Assembly (NCBI RefSeq): GCF_012912105.1
Contig: NZ_QMEA01000030.1
Coordinates: forward strand, 1-53,057
Direction: 5' to 3'
DNA: 53,057 nt
Origin: Brasilonema sp. UFV-L1
GTDB lineage: Bacteria > Cyanobacteriota > Cyanobacteriia > Cyanobacteriales > Nostocaceae
Shown here: in pieces, positions 34,824 through 42,819 of the stretch
How the letters are laid out: each line of letters starts with the position of its first letter
Numbering within the stretch: the first letter of the stretch is position 1
Program-made: the position numbers and the translations under genes
Notes under the pieces: generated by a model
Databases searched by the model: none
Seen by the model: only the letters and a program-made list of their open reading frames with translations
What the model was told of the DNA's origin: nothing

Positions 34824-35792
34824 ATGAAAGACAAAAGATTTTTCTTGATTTCTAGTTCTGTCAGTCTACTTTTAATTGTTGCTAATTTTCCGCTCTTCAT
34901 CAAAAGCTTGGGGTCTAGTCAAATAGCTATTCCACGCATGAAACAAGCAGCACAACAAGTCAAAATTGAAGGTGTTCGTAAACATGAACAAGAATTTTGG
35001 AATAGCATTAAAGAAATTGATTTTGACCCCATCAAGAAAAAGTCTGATATTCCTCAAGTTCAACCAACATTATCTCAAATTTATAAACCACAGCAAACTC
35101 CCTTAGAAGTATCTCAGAAAAAGCCAGAAAAACCCTATACTCGTTTCTTGCTTCTTGGAGATTCCATTATATATGCATTAAGTGTGGAATTTGAAAATGC
35201 AATGAAGAAATCTTCCTACAAATATGATACTCTTAAAGTAGAATATAAAATATCTACAGGATTAAATAGAATTGATTTCTATAACTGGTATTTAAAAACT
35301 CCTCAAGTTATTAATAAATACAAGCCAGATATAATGATAGTCGTTTTTGGTGGAAACGATGACCAAGATATTCTAGATACCAAAAATATTTACAGGGCTG
35401 AATTGACACCAGCATGGGAAAAGGCTTATCAAGAAAGAGTCGAACGGTATGCCAAATTATTAGAAAAATCTTCAGTGCGAAAAGTATACTGGATTGGTCA
35501 TCCTATATCGAATCTTGCTCGATATAATAAGTTCTTTCCAATTTTTAATAAAATTTACCAGAAAGTTGCAGATGCTTCTGCCAAAATCGAGTACGTTGAC
35601 TGTTGGGATATCTTTGCTGTTAATGGTAAGTTCGCTCCGGTAGTTGCTAATAAGTCTGGAAAGAAGGGACAAGTCAGAACCAGTGATGGCGTACATTTTA
35701 CCCTGCATGGCGCAAACATTCTTGTCAATCGTTTGATGGAAAAGATGGTTAAAGATAAAGTTTTACAACCAAAACCAAAGTCTGAGAAATAA
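34824..35792 (+). CDS. SGNH-like (DUF459-type) membrane-anchored protein
   Basis: A 322-residue protein with an N-terminal membrane anchor (FFLISSSVSLLLIVANFPLF), a polar spacer with PQVQPTLSQIYKPQQTP, and an SGNH-hydrolase-like domain. Block I is RFLLLGDSIIYAL with the nucleophile Ser, block III VVFGGNDDQD, and block V SDGVHFTLHG with the Asp-His pair. Proteins of this kind pair with MBOAT proteins (as AlgX/AlgJ with AlgI) and put the acetyl group onto the polymer outside. The ATG with GAGG just before it was chosen; a GTG nine bases upstream is in frame. It begins right after the MBOAT stop. Confidence 0.83.
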   Translation: MKDKRFFLISSSVSLLLIVANFPLFIKSLGSSQIAIPRMKQAAQQVKIEGVRKHEQEFWNSIKEIDFDPIKKKSDIPQVQPTLSQIYKPQQTPLEVSQKKPEKPYTRFLLLGDSIIYALSVEFENAMKKSSYKYDTLKVEYKISTGLNRIDFYNWYLKTPQVINKYKPDIMIVVFGGNDDQDILDTKNIYRAELTPAWEKAYQERVERYAKLLEKSSVRKVYWIGHPISNLARYNKFFPIFNKIYQKVADASAKIEYVDCWDIFAVNGKFAPVVANKSGKKGQVRTSDGVHFTLHGANILVNRLMEKMVKDKVLQPKPKSEK

Positions 35793-35910
35793 GACGAGCA
35801 TCCTACTGTCGATGAGTTGAAAATACCTTGATTGGTTCACCATCTTAAAAAAGCGAATTTTCCAATGAATCACTACTTCTTATCCAATTCATCTCCTGTT
35901 ATTTAAACGT

Positions 35911-37125
35911 ATGGAAAGCAATAAGTTACTATTTGCCTTAGGTATCAGCGTATTAGTTTTTCTCCAGTCTTGTAATTTGACTAGTACTCATAATAAACAG
36001 ACAATTGCCAAGACAAATAACCAACAACAAGCAAGTCTTAAATCTACTCCACAAACTCCGCCAGAACCCAAAGTAGAGTTTGAGCAAGCAAAATCAGACA
36101 AATTGACAAATACAGCGAAGTTTCTTGCCGGGATGGAAGTAGATAGTAACAGCAACTTAGCTGTTTTACAAAAAAAGAGTAACTGGCAAAACCATCGTAG
36201 ATTTTTTGAAAATGCTTGGTCAAAATTAGAAACCCAACATTTAGCAAAACTTCGACAATGGTCCCAGCAAGAACTAAAGCAAATTAATACTGCTTTTCTA
36301 CCTGTTTTTTATCCCTTTAGTGGACCGGATTTTTTGTATACTTATTCTTTATTTCCTCAAGCTAAAGAATATGTATTTATGGGTTTAGAACCAGTCATGA
36401 ATGTTCCTGATTTGGTGACTCTTTCTGAAAACCAGCGTGATTTGAAATTACAGGAAATTAGAAGTTCTCTTCAAGATATTCTGCAATTTAGCTTTTTCAT
36501 TACTAAGGAAATGAAAGTTGACTTGCAGAAGCAAGGAGTGCTTCCAATTTTGTATGTTTTTATGGCACGTACTCAAAATTCTATCCTCGATGTGCAAGAT
36601 GTTGGGATAGACAAAGATGCTAAAATCCAGCAATTCCAGAAAGGCATGATTCCAGGAGTGAAAATTATTTTCGTCCCCAAAGGAGAATCCCAACCCCGTA
36701 ATCTGTATTATTTCTCCACCGATGCATCTAATTCAGGACTCAAACAACGACCAGAATTTAGTCAATTTATCAGCCAATTAGATTTAAGAGTCACTTATCT
36801 GAAAGCAGCATCCTATTTAATGTATGGCGAAGATTTTTCTGATATTAGGACTTTAATTTTGGCGAAAACTACTTATCTACTACAAGATGACTCTGGTATA
36901 CCGCTCAAATTCTTTGATCGTTCTCGTTGGAACTTAAAGTTTTATGGCTCTTATATTCGTCCAATCCCTGTGTTTAATCATGACTATCAACCAGAGTTGA
37001 GACAAATATATGTTACTGATAAAACTATTAAACCGCTGAATTTCGGCATTGGTTATAAGTTTGGAGTCAATGAGTCAAATTTAATGTTGGCAGAGACAAA
37101 AAAACTTTCTGCTACTAAACCTTAG
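35911..37125 (+). CDS. Conserved lipoprotein, paralogue of the one near 27 kb
   Basis: A 404-residue lipoprotein with signal KLLFALGISVLVFLQSC and lipobox LQSC, a Gln/Pro-rich linker (SLKSTPQTPPEPKVEFEQAK), and the same large domain as the 27018-28253 product. The linker itself is nearly the same in both, so the two genes arose by a fairly recent duplication and then took opposite orientations at the two edges of the island. The gap to the SGNH gene is 118 bases, so it could be the last gene of the propeller-MBOAT-SGNH set. Function unknown. Confidence 0.8.
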   Translation: MESNKLLFALGISVLVFLQSCNLTSTHNKQTIAKTNNQQQASLKSTPQTPPEPKVEFEQAKSDKLTNTAKFLAGMEVDSNSNLAVLQKKSNWQNHRRFFENAWSKLETQHLAKLRQWSQQELKQINTAFLPVFYPFSGPDFLYTYSLFPQAKEYVFMGLEPVMNVPDLVTLSENQRDLKLQEIRSSLQDILQFSFFITKEMKVDLQKQGVLPILYVFMARTQNSILDVQDVGIDKDAKIQQFQKGMIPGVKIIFVPKGESQPRNLYYFSTDASNSGLKQRPEFSQFISQLDLRVTYLKAASYLMYGEDFSDIRTLILAKTTYLLQDDSGIPLKFFDRSRWNLKFYGSYIRPIPVFNHDYQPELRQIYVTDKTIKPLNFGIGYKFGVNESNLMLAETKKLSATKP

Positions 37126-37256
37126 CCATTAACAGCTATCAGTTACCAGTTACCAGTTATCAATTTTACCCCTTCTAACCTCCCCAAAGCATCGGGGATC
37201 TCTTCTAGTTATTTCTATGCATCTTCATATGGAAACGGTATTAGGTAACAACTCTT

Positions 37257-37281
37257 CTACGCCTGAGATGTTCAGGCGTAG
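37257..37281. terminator. Hairpin between convergent genes
   Basis: CTACGCCTGA and TCAGGCGTAG form a perfect ten-base stem with a five-base loop between the ends of two convergent genes. No T-run follows on either strand, so it is a candidate only. Confidence 0.45.
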
Positions 37282-37323
37282 GTGGTAAGTTACTGCAATA
37301 TCATTTTGCAATGAATCAAAGTT

Positions 37324-37512
37324 TTACTTGTAGTAACAGTGTTCAATCCAAATTCGCATTTCTTCTTCAGAACCAAAACAAGCAGAACGTCCTGTTAATG
37401 GATCATAGGCGTGCCAAGAAAAAGTACGACCACAACGATCTGATTCTTGCCATACTTGCAGTTCAGAACCGCTAAACAGCCATGTGACAACATTTTGCCA
37501 AATGTTTTTCAT
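37324..37512 (-). CDS. Small conserved-looking soluble protein
   Basis: A 62-residue protein from the ATG chosen (MKNIWQNVVTWLFSGSELQV), rich in Trp and with three Cys. The segments SGSELQVWQESDRCGRTFSW and HAYDPLTGRSACFGSEEEMR look like a compact domain. I have seen similar short proteins in filamentous cyanobacteria but know no name or function. ATGs 39 and 57 bases upstream would add a less regular N-terminus. It ends near the hairpin shared with the convergent lipoprotein gene. Confidence 0.55.
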   Translation of the reverse strand: MKNIWQNVVTWLFSGSELQVWQESDRCGRTFSWHAYDPLTGRSACFGSEEEMRIWIEHCYYK

Positions 37513-37840
37513 TATCGGTAATATTTCTTTGGAAAAATTAAAGATTTTCATAGCACAATGACCTGACACAAGTTTAGAAGTTTTGAGTGATGAGTAGCAA
37601 ATGCTGAGTCATTCATCGCACTCACTCATTTCTCATAACTGTTGGGTGAACTATTACTTTTACCTTCGCTCAAGAATTTATAACTGAGAAGGTACACTTT
37701 TTGCAGATTTGTACTAGTACAGTTAAGCCTCTTGACAACTGTTCTATTAAAAATTCTACAAACTGTACTAGCTCAACAGAAGAAAAATCGTTTATATTGC
37801 CAGTATTGATGATTTTGTAGTCATTAATGAGTGTGCCAGT

Positions 37841-39334
37841 ATGAAGATTTTATTAGAGAGGCAATCGTCTAAACCTATATACTTGCAGATACGAGATCGC
37901 ATCAGTCGTCTCATTAAATCTGGCGCACTGCAAAGCGGCGACCGCCTTCCCTCAATCCGCTGTTTGGCAGAGAGTTTGCAAGTTAATAAACTCACAATCA
38001 TTGAAGCTTATAACGTTCTAGAAGCCGATGGTGTTGTGTGTGCGCGTCAAGGTGCAGGATATTTTGTTAATAGCGCATCTGTTCCTTCTGCTAACCTAAA
38101 ATCAACATTTGCCCCCGCACAAAATGTCATAATTCCAAAACAAGGAGGAAGTTCTTTTTTTGATATGTGTACGGCTGCAGTGCATGCACAATCTCAGCCA
38201 GGAATGATTAACCTTAGTATTGGTTTTCCTCATCCGCCAAAAGATATAGATTTAATTGCTAGACGAGCACTTAGACAAACTCCTGATACCTTATTTCAAT
38301 ACGATTTGCCTCAAGGACAATTGACTTTGCGCAGACAGATTGCTCAGATGTTAATCCAACAAGGAATGGAGGTATCAGCAGACAATTTGATTATTACCAA
38401 TGGCTCTGAGCAAGGGCTATCATTGATATTACAATATCACATACAACCAGGTGATTGGGTGATTGTTGAGAGTCCTACATATTTTGGGGCGATCGCCATT
38501 CTGGAAAAATTAAAAGCCAAAATTATAGGCATTCCCATGACTGCAGAAGGGATGAATTTAGAGTTATTAGAGCAGTATCTCAAAAGCCATCATCCAAAAT
38601 TAATTTATACCATCAGTACTTTACATAACCCTACAGGGATAACGACAACTCAAGCACATCGCCAAGAATTACTCAGGTTAGCAGAAAAATACGAGTGTCC
38701 GATTTTAGAAGATAATGCTTATGAAGGACTATGTTTTGAAATGGTACCACCACCAATCAAAGCTTTTGACAAACAAGATTTGGTGACTTATGTAAACACC
38801 TTTTCTAAAACTTTGATGCCAGGGTTACGGGTCGGTTATATGGTAGTGACAGGCAAACATTATCAAGACATTCTTGAGCAGAAATTGCTCTATGATTTCC
38901 ATACATCCACCGTTTCCCAAGCAATAGTCAGCGAGTACCTAGCATCAGGACACCTCCGCCGTCACCTCAAGCAAATGCGTGCAGAACTCCTTCAAAGCCG
39001 TAATCTTATGCTTCAAGCTTTGGAGTGTTACTTTCCCGAAGAAGCACGGTGGACTGTTCCAAATGGTGGATTATTTCTTTGGGTGCAGTTACCTGAGAAT
39101 CTTCCGACTAAGACCATTCGTATCGAAGCTTTATCACAAAATGTCTTACTTGCTTGTGGTTCGGCGTTTTTCCCAGACAAGCAAGGTTATCCAGCTATGC
39201 GGTTGAGTTATTGTCTCACACCGGAGGAGATTGAAAAAGGTATTTCTATATTGGGTAAATTGCTGAAAAAACATCTTTACAAAGGGTGTGAGAGGATATC
39301 TAATAATCATCAAACACTTGTTCACAGCATTTAG
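37841..39334 (+). CDS. MocR-type GntR regulator with aminotransferase domain
   Basis: A 497-residue transcription factor: an N-terminal GntR winged helix (YLQIRDRISRLIKSGALQSG, then LPSIRCLAESLQVNKLTIIE) fused to a fold-type I PLP aminotransferase. The PLP Lys is in NTFSKTLMPGLRVGYMV, and the Asn/Asp/Tyr pocket is in STLHNPTGITTTQAHR and PILEDNAYEGL. MocR proteins such as PdxR, GabR and TauR sense an amine or PLP and control neighbouring metabolic genes; aminotransferase activity is often lost. No obvious target operon is adjacent, so it may regulate itself or distant genes. Confidence 0.9.
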   Translation: MKILLERQSSKPIYLQIRDRISRLIKSGALQSGDRLPSIRCLAESLQVNKLTIIEAYNVLEADGVVCARQGAGYFVNSASVPSANLKSTFAPAQNVIIPKQGGSSFFDMCTAAVHAQSQPGMINLSIGFPHPPKDIDLIARRALRQTPDTLFQYDLPQGQLTLRRQIAQMLIQQGMEVSADNLIITNGSEQGLSLILQYHIQPGDWVIVESPTYFGAIAILEKLKAKIIGIPMTAEGMNLELLEQYLKSHHPKLIYTISTLHNPTGITTTQAHRQELLRLAEKYECPILEDNAYEGLCFEMVPPPIKAFDKQDLVTYVNTFSKTLMPGLRVGYMVVTGKHYQDILEQKLLYDFHTSTVSQAIVSEYLASGHLRRHLKQMRAELLQSRNLMLQALECYFPEEARWTVPNGGLFLWVQLPENLPTKTIRIEALSQNVLLACGSAFFPDKQGYPAMRLSYCLTPEEIEKGISILGKLLKKHLYKGCERISNNHQTLVHSI

Positions 39335-39488
39335 ATCAGCTAATATTTTGTATTCTTGTTCAACACTGCAAAGTGATAATTCATCCAAAAGACAGATGGA
39401 GTGATTAAGCATAACTACATCTTAGAGAGAAGAAATCACATTCCTACACTTCCTAAGATGTTAGCAGTGTTAAATGCGGAGTTTACCT

Positions 39489-39701
39489 ATGTCTTATCCA
39501 GAAAACGACCAAGTACAAAATCAAAAATCTGAAGAACAAAATACTTCTACTTCCGGTGGTTATCAAACCCCTATTGAAGAAGAAACCCGCAAAACTGGTA
39601 ATGCTGTCAAAAACGATGCAAAAGAGTCTGCAGTACCAGAATCTGGTAGCAGCGATCAGTTTGTTGAGGGCGGTGGTAATCAAGGAACTGAAAAGCGTTA
39701 A
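39489..39701 (+). CDS. Small acidic, disordered protein
   Basis: A 70-residue, highly hydrophilic protein (QNQKSEEQNTSTSGGYQTPI, KTGNAVKNDAKESAVPESGS) without hydrophobic core, so probably disordered in solution. The start is set by GGAG seven bases before the ATG; another in-frame ATG 15 bases upstream lacks a binding site. A clear terminator follows 41 bases after the stop. Such small Gln/Ser/Glu-rich proteins are often stress-induced in cyanobacteria, but that is only an inference here. Confidence 0.65.
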   Translation: MSYPENDQVQNQKSEEQNTSTSGGYQTPIEEETRKTGNAVKNDAKESAVPESGSSDQFVEGGGNQGTEKR

Positions 39702-39742
39702 GTTTCAATTCAACTGAAACTAGTCGTATACACAAGCAGGAC

Positions 39743-39785
39743 AGGTGGAATTGTGTCATATTAAGCATTTTTCCACCTATTTTTC
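39743..39785 (+). terminator. Intrinsic terminator of the small acidic protein gene
   Basis: AGGTGGAA and TTCCACCT form an eight-base stem over a 20-base loop, followed by ATTTTTCTG. A second small stem, AGCCCG/CGGGCT, lies directly after at 39796-39813. Confidence 0.65.
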
Positions 39786-39834
39786 TGTATTCAATAGCCC
39801 GTACAGGCGGGCTGAATTTGTATAGTTTTCGTCT

Positions 39835-39968
39835 TCTATAGCAATCCTATTTGATTTCTAAAAATCGCCCATATTCACCCTTCCCAACAACTTCCACGAA
39901 TTTGGGAATCTTGTTGTGTAAGTTCTTTGCGCGTGCCTGCAGGACTTATAACTTAGGATTGCTATAGA
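39835..39968. repeat. MITE-like element, TIR TCTATAGCAATCCTA
   Basis: A 134-bp element bounded by perfect 15-bp inverted repeats, TCTATAGCAATCCTA and TAGGATTGCTATAGA. If the outer TA pairs are target duplications, the core ends are AGCAATCCTA, as would fit an IS630-like transposase that uses TA sites. It has no coding capacity and separates two convergent genes. Confidence 0.7.
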
Positions 39969-40006
39969 CTGAAAATTATGAACGAAAATTTGATATCACA
40001 CTCGTA

Positions 40007-41581
40007 CTAATTCAACCGTGAAATCAAGTGTTCGCCAACACGCAACGCATTCGCCATAATCGTCAGTGCAGGACTCACAGCAGAACTAGATGGGAAAAAA
40101 CTGCCATCTACAATATAGAGATTATCTACATCATGCGTGCGACAATTCAGGTCGAGAACAGATGTTGTCGGGTCTTCTCCAAAGCGACAAGTCCCACTCT
40201 GATGCGCCACGACTCGAATAGGCGTATTGCTATAAGGATATATGCTTAACGGTAACACCGAGCTTTTTGTAGTTTTGTCTATAGCTTTCAACACCTCTGT
40301 CCAATGATAAATCAAACGGTCATGAGCCTCAACATTATTAGGCGTGTAATCCAGATGCAGCTTGGAACCTTGCACGCGCACTCTATTGTTGGAGTCAGGC
40401 AAATCTTCTGTTTGCAACCACCAACCGATTGTACGTGTTGCTAGCTGCTGTAGTCCAAATTCTGGTATGAATCTTGATAGAAGAGACAACAAAGGCGGTG
40501 CTTCAGCAGGAATCATATCCTGAAGAATACTACCTGTATTTTGGATATGACCCATCGGATATTCAAAATCTGAGTCTCCCCAATAAAAATCGTGGACGTA
40601 AATCGTCTTCTGAAACACAGCAGAGTTAGGTGTGGGAGTAAGCTGTACCACTGCTGACAACAGGTGTTTCATAAAATTGCGTCCCACCTGATCAGAACTA
40701 TTAGCTAATCCAGTAGGGTGTTTTTCATTTGGCGATCGCAACAACAAAGCTGCTGAATTTACAGCACCACACGCCAGCACTACAATATCACTGAAAAACA
40801 GATAAGATTGACCAGCAATTTCCGCTTCAACGGCTTTTACTTCTCGACCAGACGGACTAGTGTGTAAACGTACAACTTTAGCATCAGTCTTCAGCGTCAC
40901 GTTAGGAAATTCTAAAGCAGGGACAACTCCTGATACCTCAGCATCAGCTTTACCATCAATCTTACAGGGAAAGCCATCACAAGTTTTACACCGGATACAA
41001 AGACTCTGGCTACCATCACTTTCATTTAACCTTAAACCCAAAGGTAGATATCCTGGATGCAGCCCATGATGAGAGATAGCATCGCAAATTTGCTGCATTC
41101 GGGCTTCGTGGCTGATTGGAGGATAAGGATAATCTTCACTTCGAGGAGGTTCTGTTGGATCGTCTCCCTGTTTACCATGAACAGAGTAAAGCTTTTCTGC
41201 TTCTGTATAGTAAGGTTCAAAGTCTTGGTATTTTAAAGACCATTCTGGAGAGATACCATCTTGATGTTGAACCTTCTCAAAATCCTTTTCGCGCATCCGT
41301 AACAAAGCCGCACCATAAACCTTGGTGTTACCTCCAACCCAATAGTTGGTTTGGGGACGAAAAGGTTCTCCGGAAATATCGTACCACTGTTCACGAGTGT
41401 GATAACGTCCTTTTTTAAAAACCTCTCCGGCATTCCAGTTTTCATTTTCTTTGGGTAAGAAATTGCCTCTTTCTAAAACAAGAATTTTCTTACCTGTCGG
41501 TGCAAGTTTATGTATTAATGTACCTCCACCAGCACCTGTACCAACGATAATTAAGTCATAGTGTTGGTCATCAATAATCAT
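40007..41581 (-). CDS. GMC-family FAD-dependent oxidoreductase
   Basis: A 524-residue flavoprotein of the glucose-methanol-choline family. FAD binding is by YDLIIVGTGAGGGTLIHKLA and the adenine-binding ERG. The C-terminal signature holds VDGSFFPSSSAVSPALTIMA, and the active-site His lies in VVAHQSGTCRFGEDP. A Cys-rich stretch CIRCKTCDGFPCKIDG (about residue 190) is unusual for simple GMC alcohol oxidases but common in the branch with gluconate/choline-like dehydrogenases of cyanobacteria. It has a strong AAAGGAGG ribosome binding site. Substrate unknown. No signal peptide. Confidence 0.9.
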   Translation of the reverse strand: MIIDDQHYDLIIVGTGAGGGTLIHKLAPTGKKILVLERGNFLPKENENWNAGEVFKKGRYHTREQWYDISGEPFRPQTNYWVGGNTKVYGAALLRMREKDFEKVQHQDGISPEWSLKYQDFEPYYTEAEKLYSVHGKQGDDPTEPPRSEDYPYPPISHEARMQQICDAISHHGLHPGYLPLGLRLNESDGSQSLCIRCKTCDGFPCKIDGKADAEVSGVVPALEFPNVTLKTDAKVVRLHTSPSGREVKAVEAEIAGQSYLFFSDIVVLACGAVNSAALLLRSPNEKHPTGLANSSDQVGRNFMKHLLSAVVQLTPTPNSAVFQKTIYVHDFYWGDSDFEYPMGHIQNTGSILQDMIPAEAPPLLSLLSRFIPEFGLQQLATRTIGWWLQTEDLPDSNNRVRVQGSKLHLDYTPNNVEAHDRLIYHWTEVLKAIDKTTKSSVLPLSIYPYSNTPIRVVAHQSGTCRFGEDPTTSVLDLNCRTHDVDNLYIVDGSFFPSSSAVSPALTIMANALRVGEHLISRLN

Positions 41582-41655
41582 AGAAATTTTCCTCCTTTAA
41601 GGGTATAAGGAAACAAGTAACAAAGCAAAAGTAAAAAGATAATTGCTTTCTTAAA

Positions 41656-41752
41656 GACTGACGCAAAGAAACCCGGTTTCTACCAGAAATCTCTGTTTTG
41701 CAATCAAATATGAACTCAGAAACCGGGTTTCTAGCAGATAGTGCGTAAGTCC
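41656..41752. repeat. MITE-like element, second copy of the GGACTTACGCA family
   Basis: A 97-bp near copy of the 3104-3204 element: the left end has GACTGACGCAAAG (one mismatch in the terminal repeat), the inner pair is AAACCCGGTTT facing AAACCGGGTTT, and the right end is CTAGCAGATAGTGCGTAAGTCC. It lies between the GMC gene and coxC. Confidence 0.75.
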
Positions 41753-41770
41753 GATTCTTTCTACTTTTCT

Positions 41771-42373
41771 TCACTGCCAGATATAAATGAGAACAAACAA
41801 AATAATCCAAATCACATCAACAAAATGCCAAAACAAAGATGTGGCATTCACACCAAAGTGACTAGAATCATAATTACCCGGAATAAACGAGCGAGCAAAA
41901 ATAATCATTTGCAATATGATTCCAGTGAGAACGTGCAAACCGTGGAAACCAGTTAACAAATAGAACGTCCCACCAAAAACACCACTGGTAAAGCCAAAAG
42001 CAAGGTGATTCCATTCAATCGCCTGCCCAACAAGGAAGTAAGTTCCCATCGCCATTGTTGCCAAAAGAAACAGGCGAAATTGATTCAAGTTGTGACGTAA
42101 TAATGCACGTTCTGCCAGATAAATAACAAAACTACTAGCAACAAGAACCACCGTATTAATAGCAGGGTCTTTAATTTCTAATCCAGAAACACCAGACGGT
42201 AACCAGTCGGGAGTTGTTGTTTTGTAGACAATATATCCGGCGAAAAAACTTAAGAAAATCACACTTTCTGAGAGTAAGAACACAACAAAGCCAAACATTT
42301 TGTTGCCTTCTTCGTCGTGAGTATGCTCATGCAAAGGTTGCTGTATTTGTTCTGTAATGATGGAACTATCCAT
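41771..42373 (-). CDS. coxC: Heme-copper oxidase subunit III (ARTO type)
   Basis: A 200-residue subunit III with five hydrophobic helices, the short form usual for cyanobacterial oxidases. Family landmarks: MFGFVVFLLSESVIFLSFFA (helix 1), FYLLTGFHGLHVLTGIILQM with the conserved GxHGxHV, and LFWHFVDVIWIILFVLIY at the end. AAGGAG lies about ten bases before the ATG. It follows coxA on the same strand but 446 bases away, because a 219-bp repeat element sits in the gap, so its transcription with coxBA may be weakened or changed. It has no metal site of its own. Confidence 0.92.
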   Translation of the reverse strand: MDSSIITEQIQQPLHEHTHDEEGNKMFGFVVFLLSESVIFLSFFAGYIVYKTTTPDWLPSGVSGLEIKDPAINTVVLVASSFVIYLAERALLRHNLNQFRLFLLATMAMGTYFLVGQAIEWNHLAFGFTSGVFGGTFYLLTGFHGLHVLTGIILQMIIFARSFIPGNYDSSHFGVNATSLFWHFVDVIWIILFVLIYIWQ

Positions 42374-42819
42374 TGATGAAATTCTCCTTTATTTTACGGC
42401 TGATTATTTGTACTTAGTCGTTGGCAGTTACTCCTAGGACTTACGCAAGAACTCTCTAAAACTTTTATTCCTATGCCCTGCGGGCACGCTGCGCTAATGC
42501 GTCCTTTGCGTCCTACCCTGCGGGAAGCCCTTCGGGGAAGACCTTCGGTCTCGCTGCGCTAACGCAGTCGCCTCTGTCGGGAAACCCTCCTGCAGCGCTG
42601 TCTCACCGCTGCGCGTCTATGCGGTTCGTTTTTTCATAATTTTGCGTAAGTCCTGACTTCCTTCCCACCAAAAGATTACTGATTTTAAAACCGCACCAGA
42701 CGCAGAGAACGCAGAGGAAATACGCTTCGCTGCCCAAAAGAGGTAATTTTAGAACGAGAAGGAAGTAGTTAAACTAACCACCAACAGTCATCACAAGAAA
42801 TACATTTCTTTATGTCAAC
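42374..42819. other. coxA-coxC gap with inserted repeat
   Basis: The 446-bp gap holds a 219-bp inverted-repeat element (listed separately). The rest has an ACGCAGAGAACGCAGAGGAA stretch near 42710, part of another common dispersed repeat. No gene is present. Confidence 0.6.
42436..42654. repeat. Longer element with AGGACTTACGCA ends, inside the oxidase operon
   Basis: A 219-bp element with perfect 12-bp terminal inverted repeats, AGGACTTACGCA and TGCGTAAGTCCT, the same as in the 101-bp element at 3104. The core is different: it is GC-rich and palindromic (CCCTGCGGGCACGCTGCGC, GAAGCCCTTCGGGGAAG, GACCTTCGGTC). The same ends with different cores suggest ends recognised by one transposase. Confidence 0.75.
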
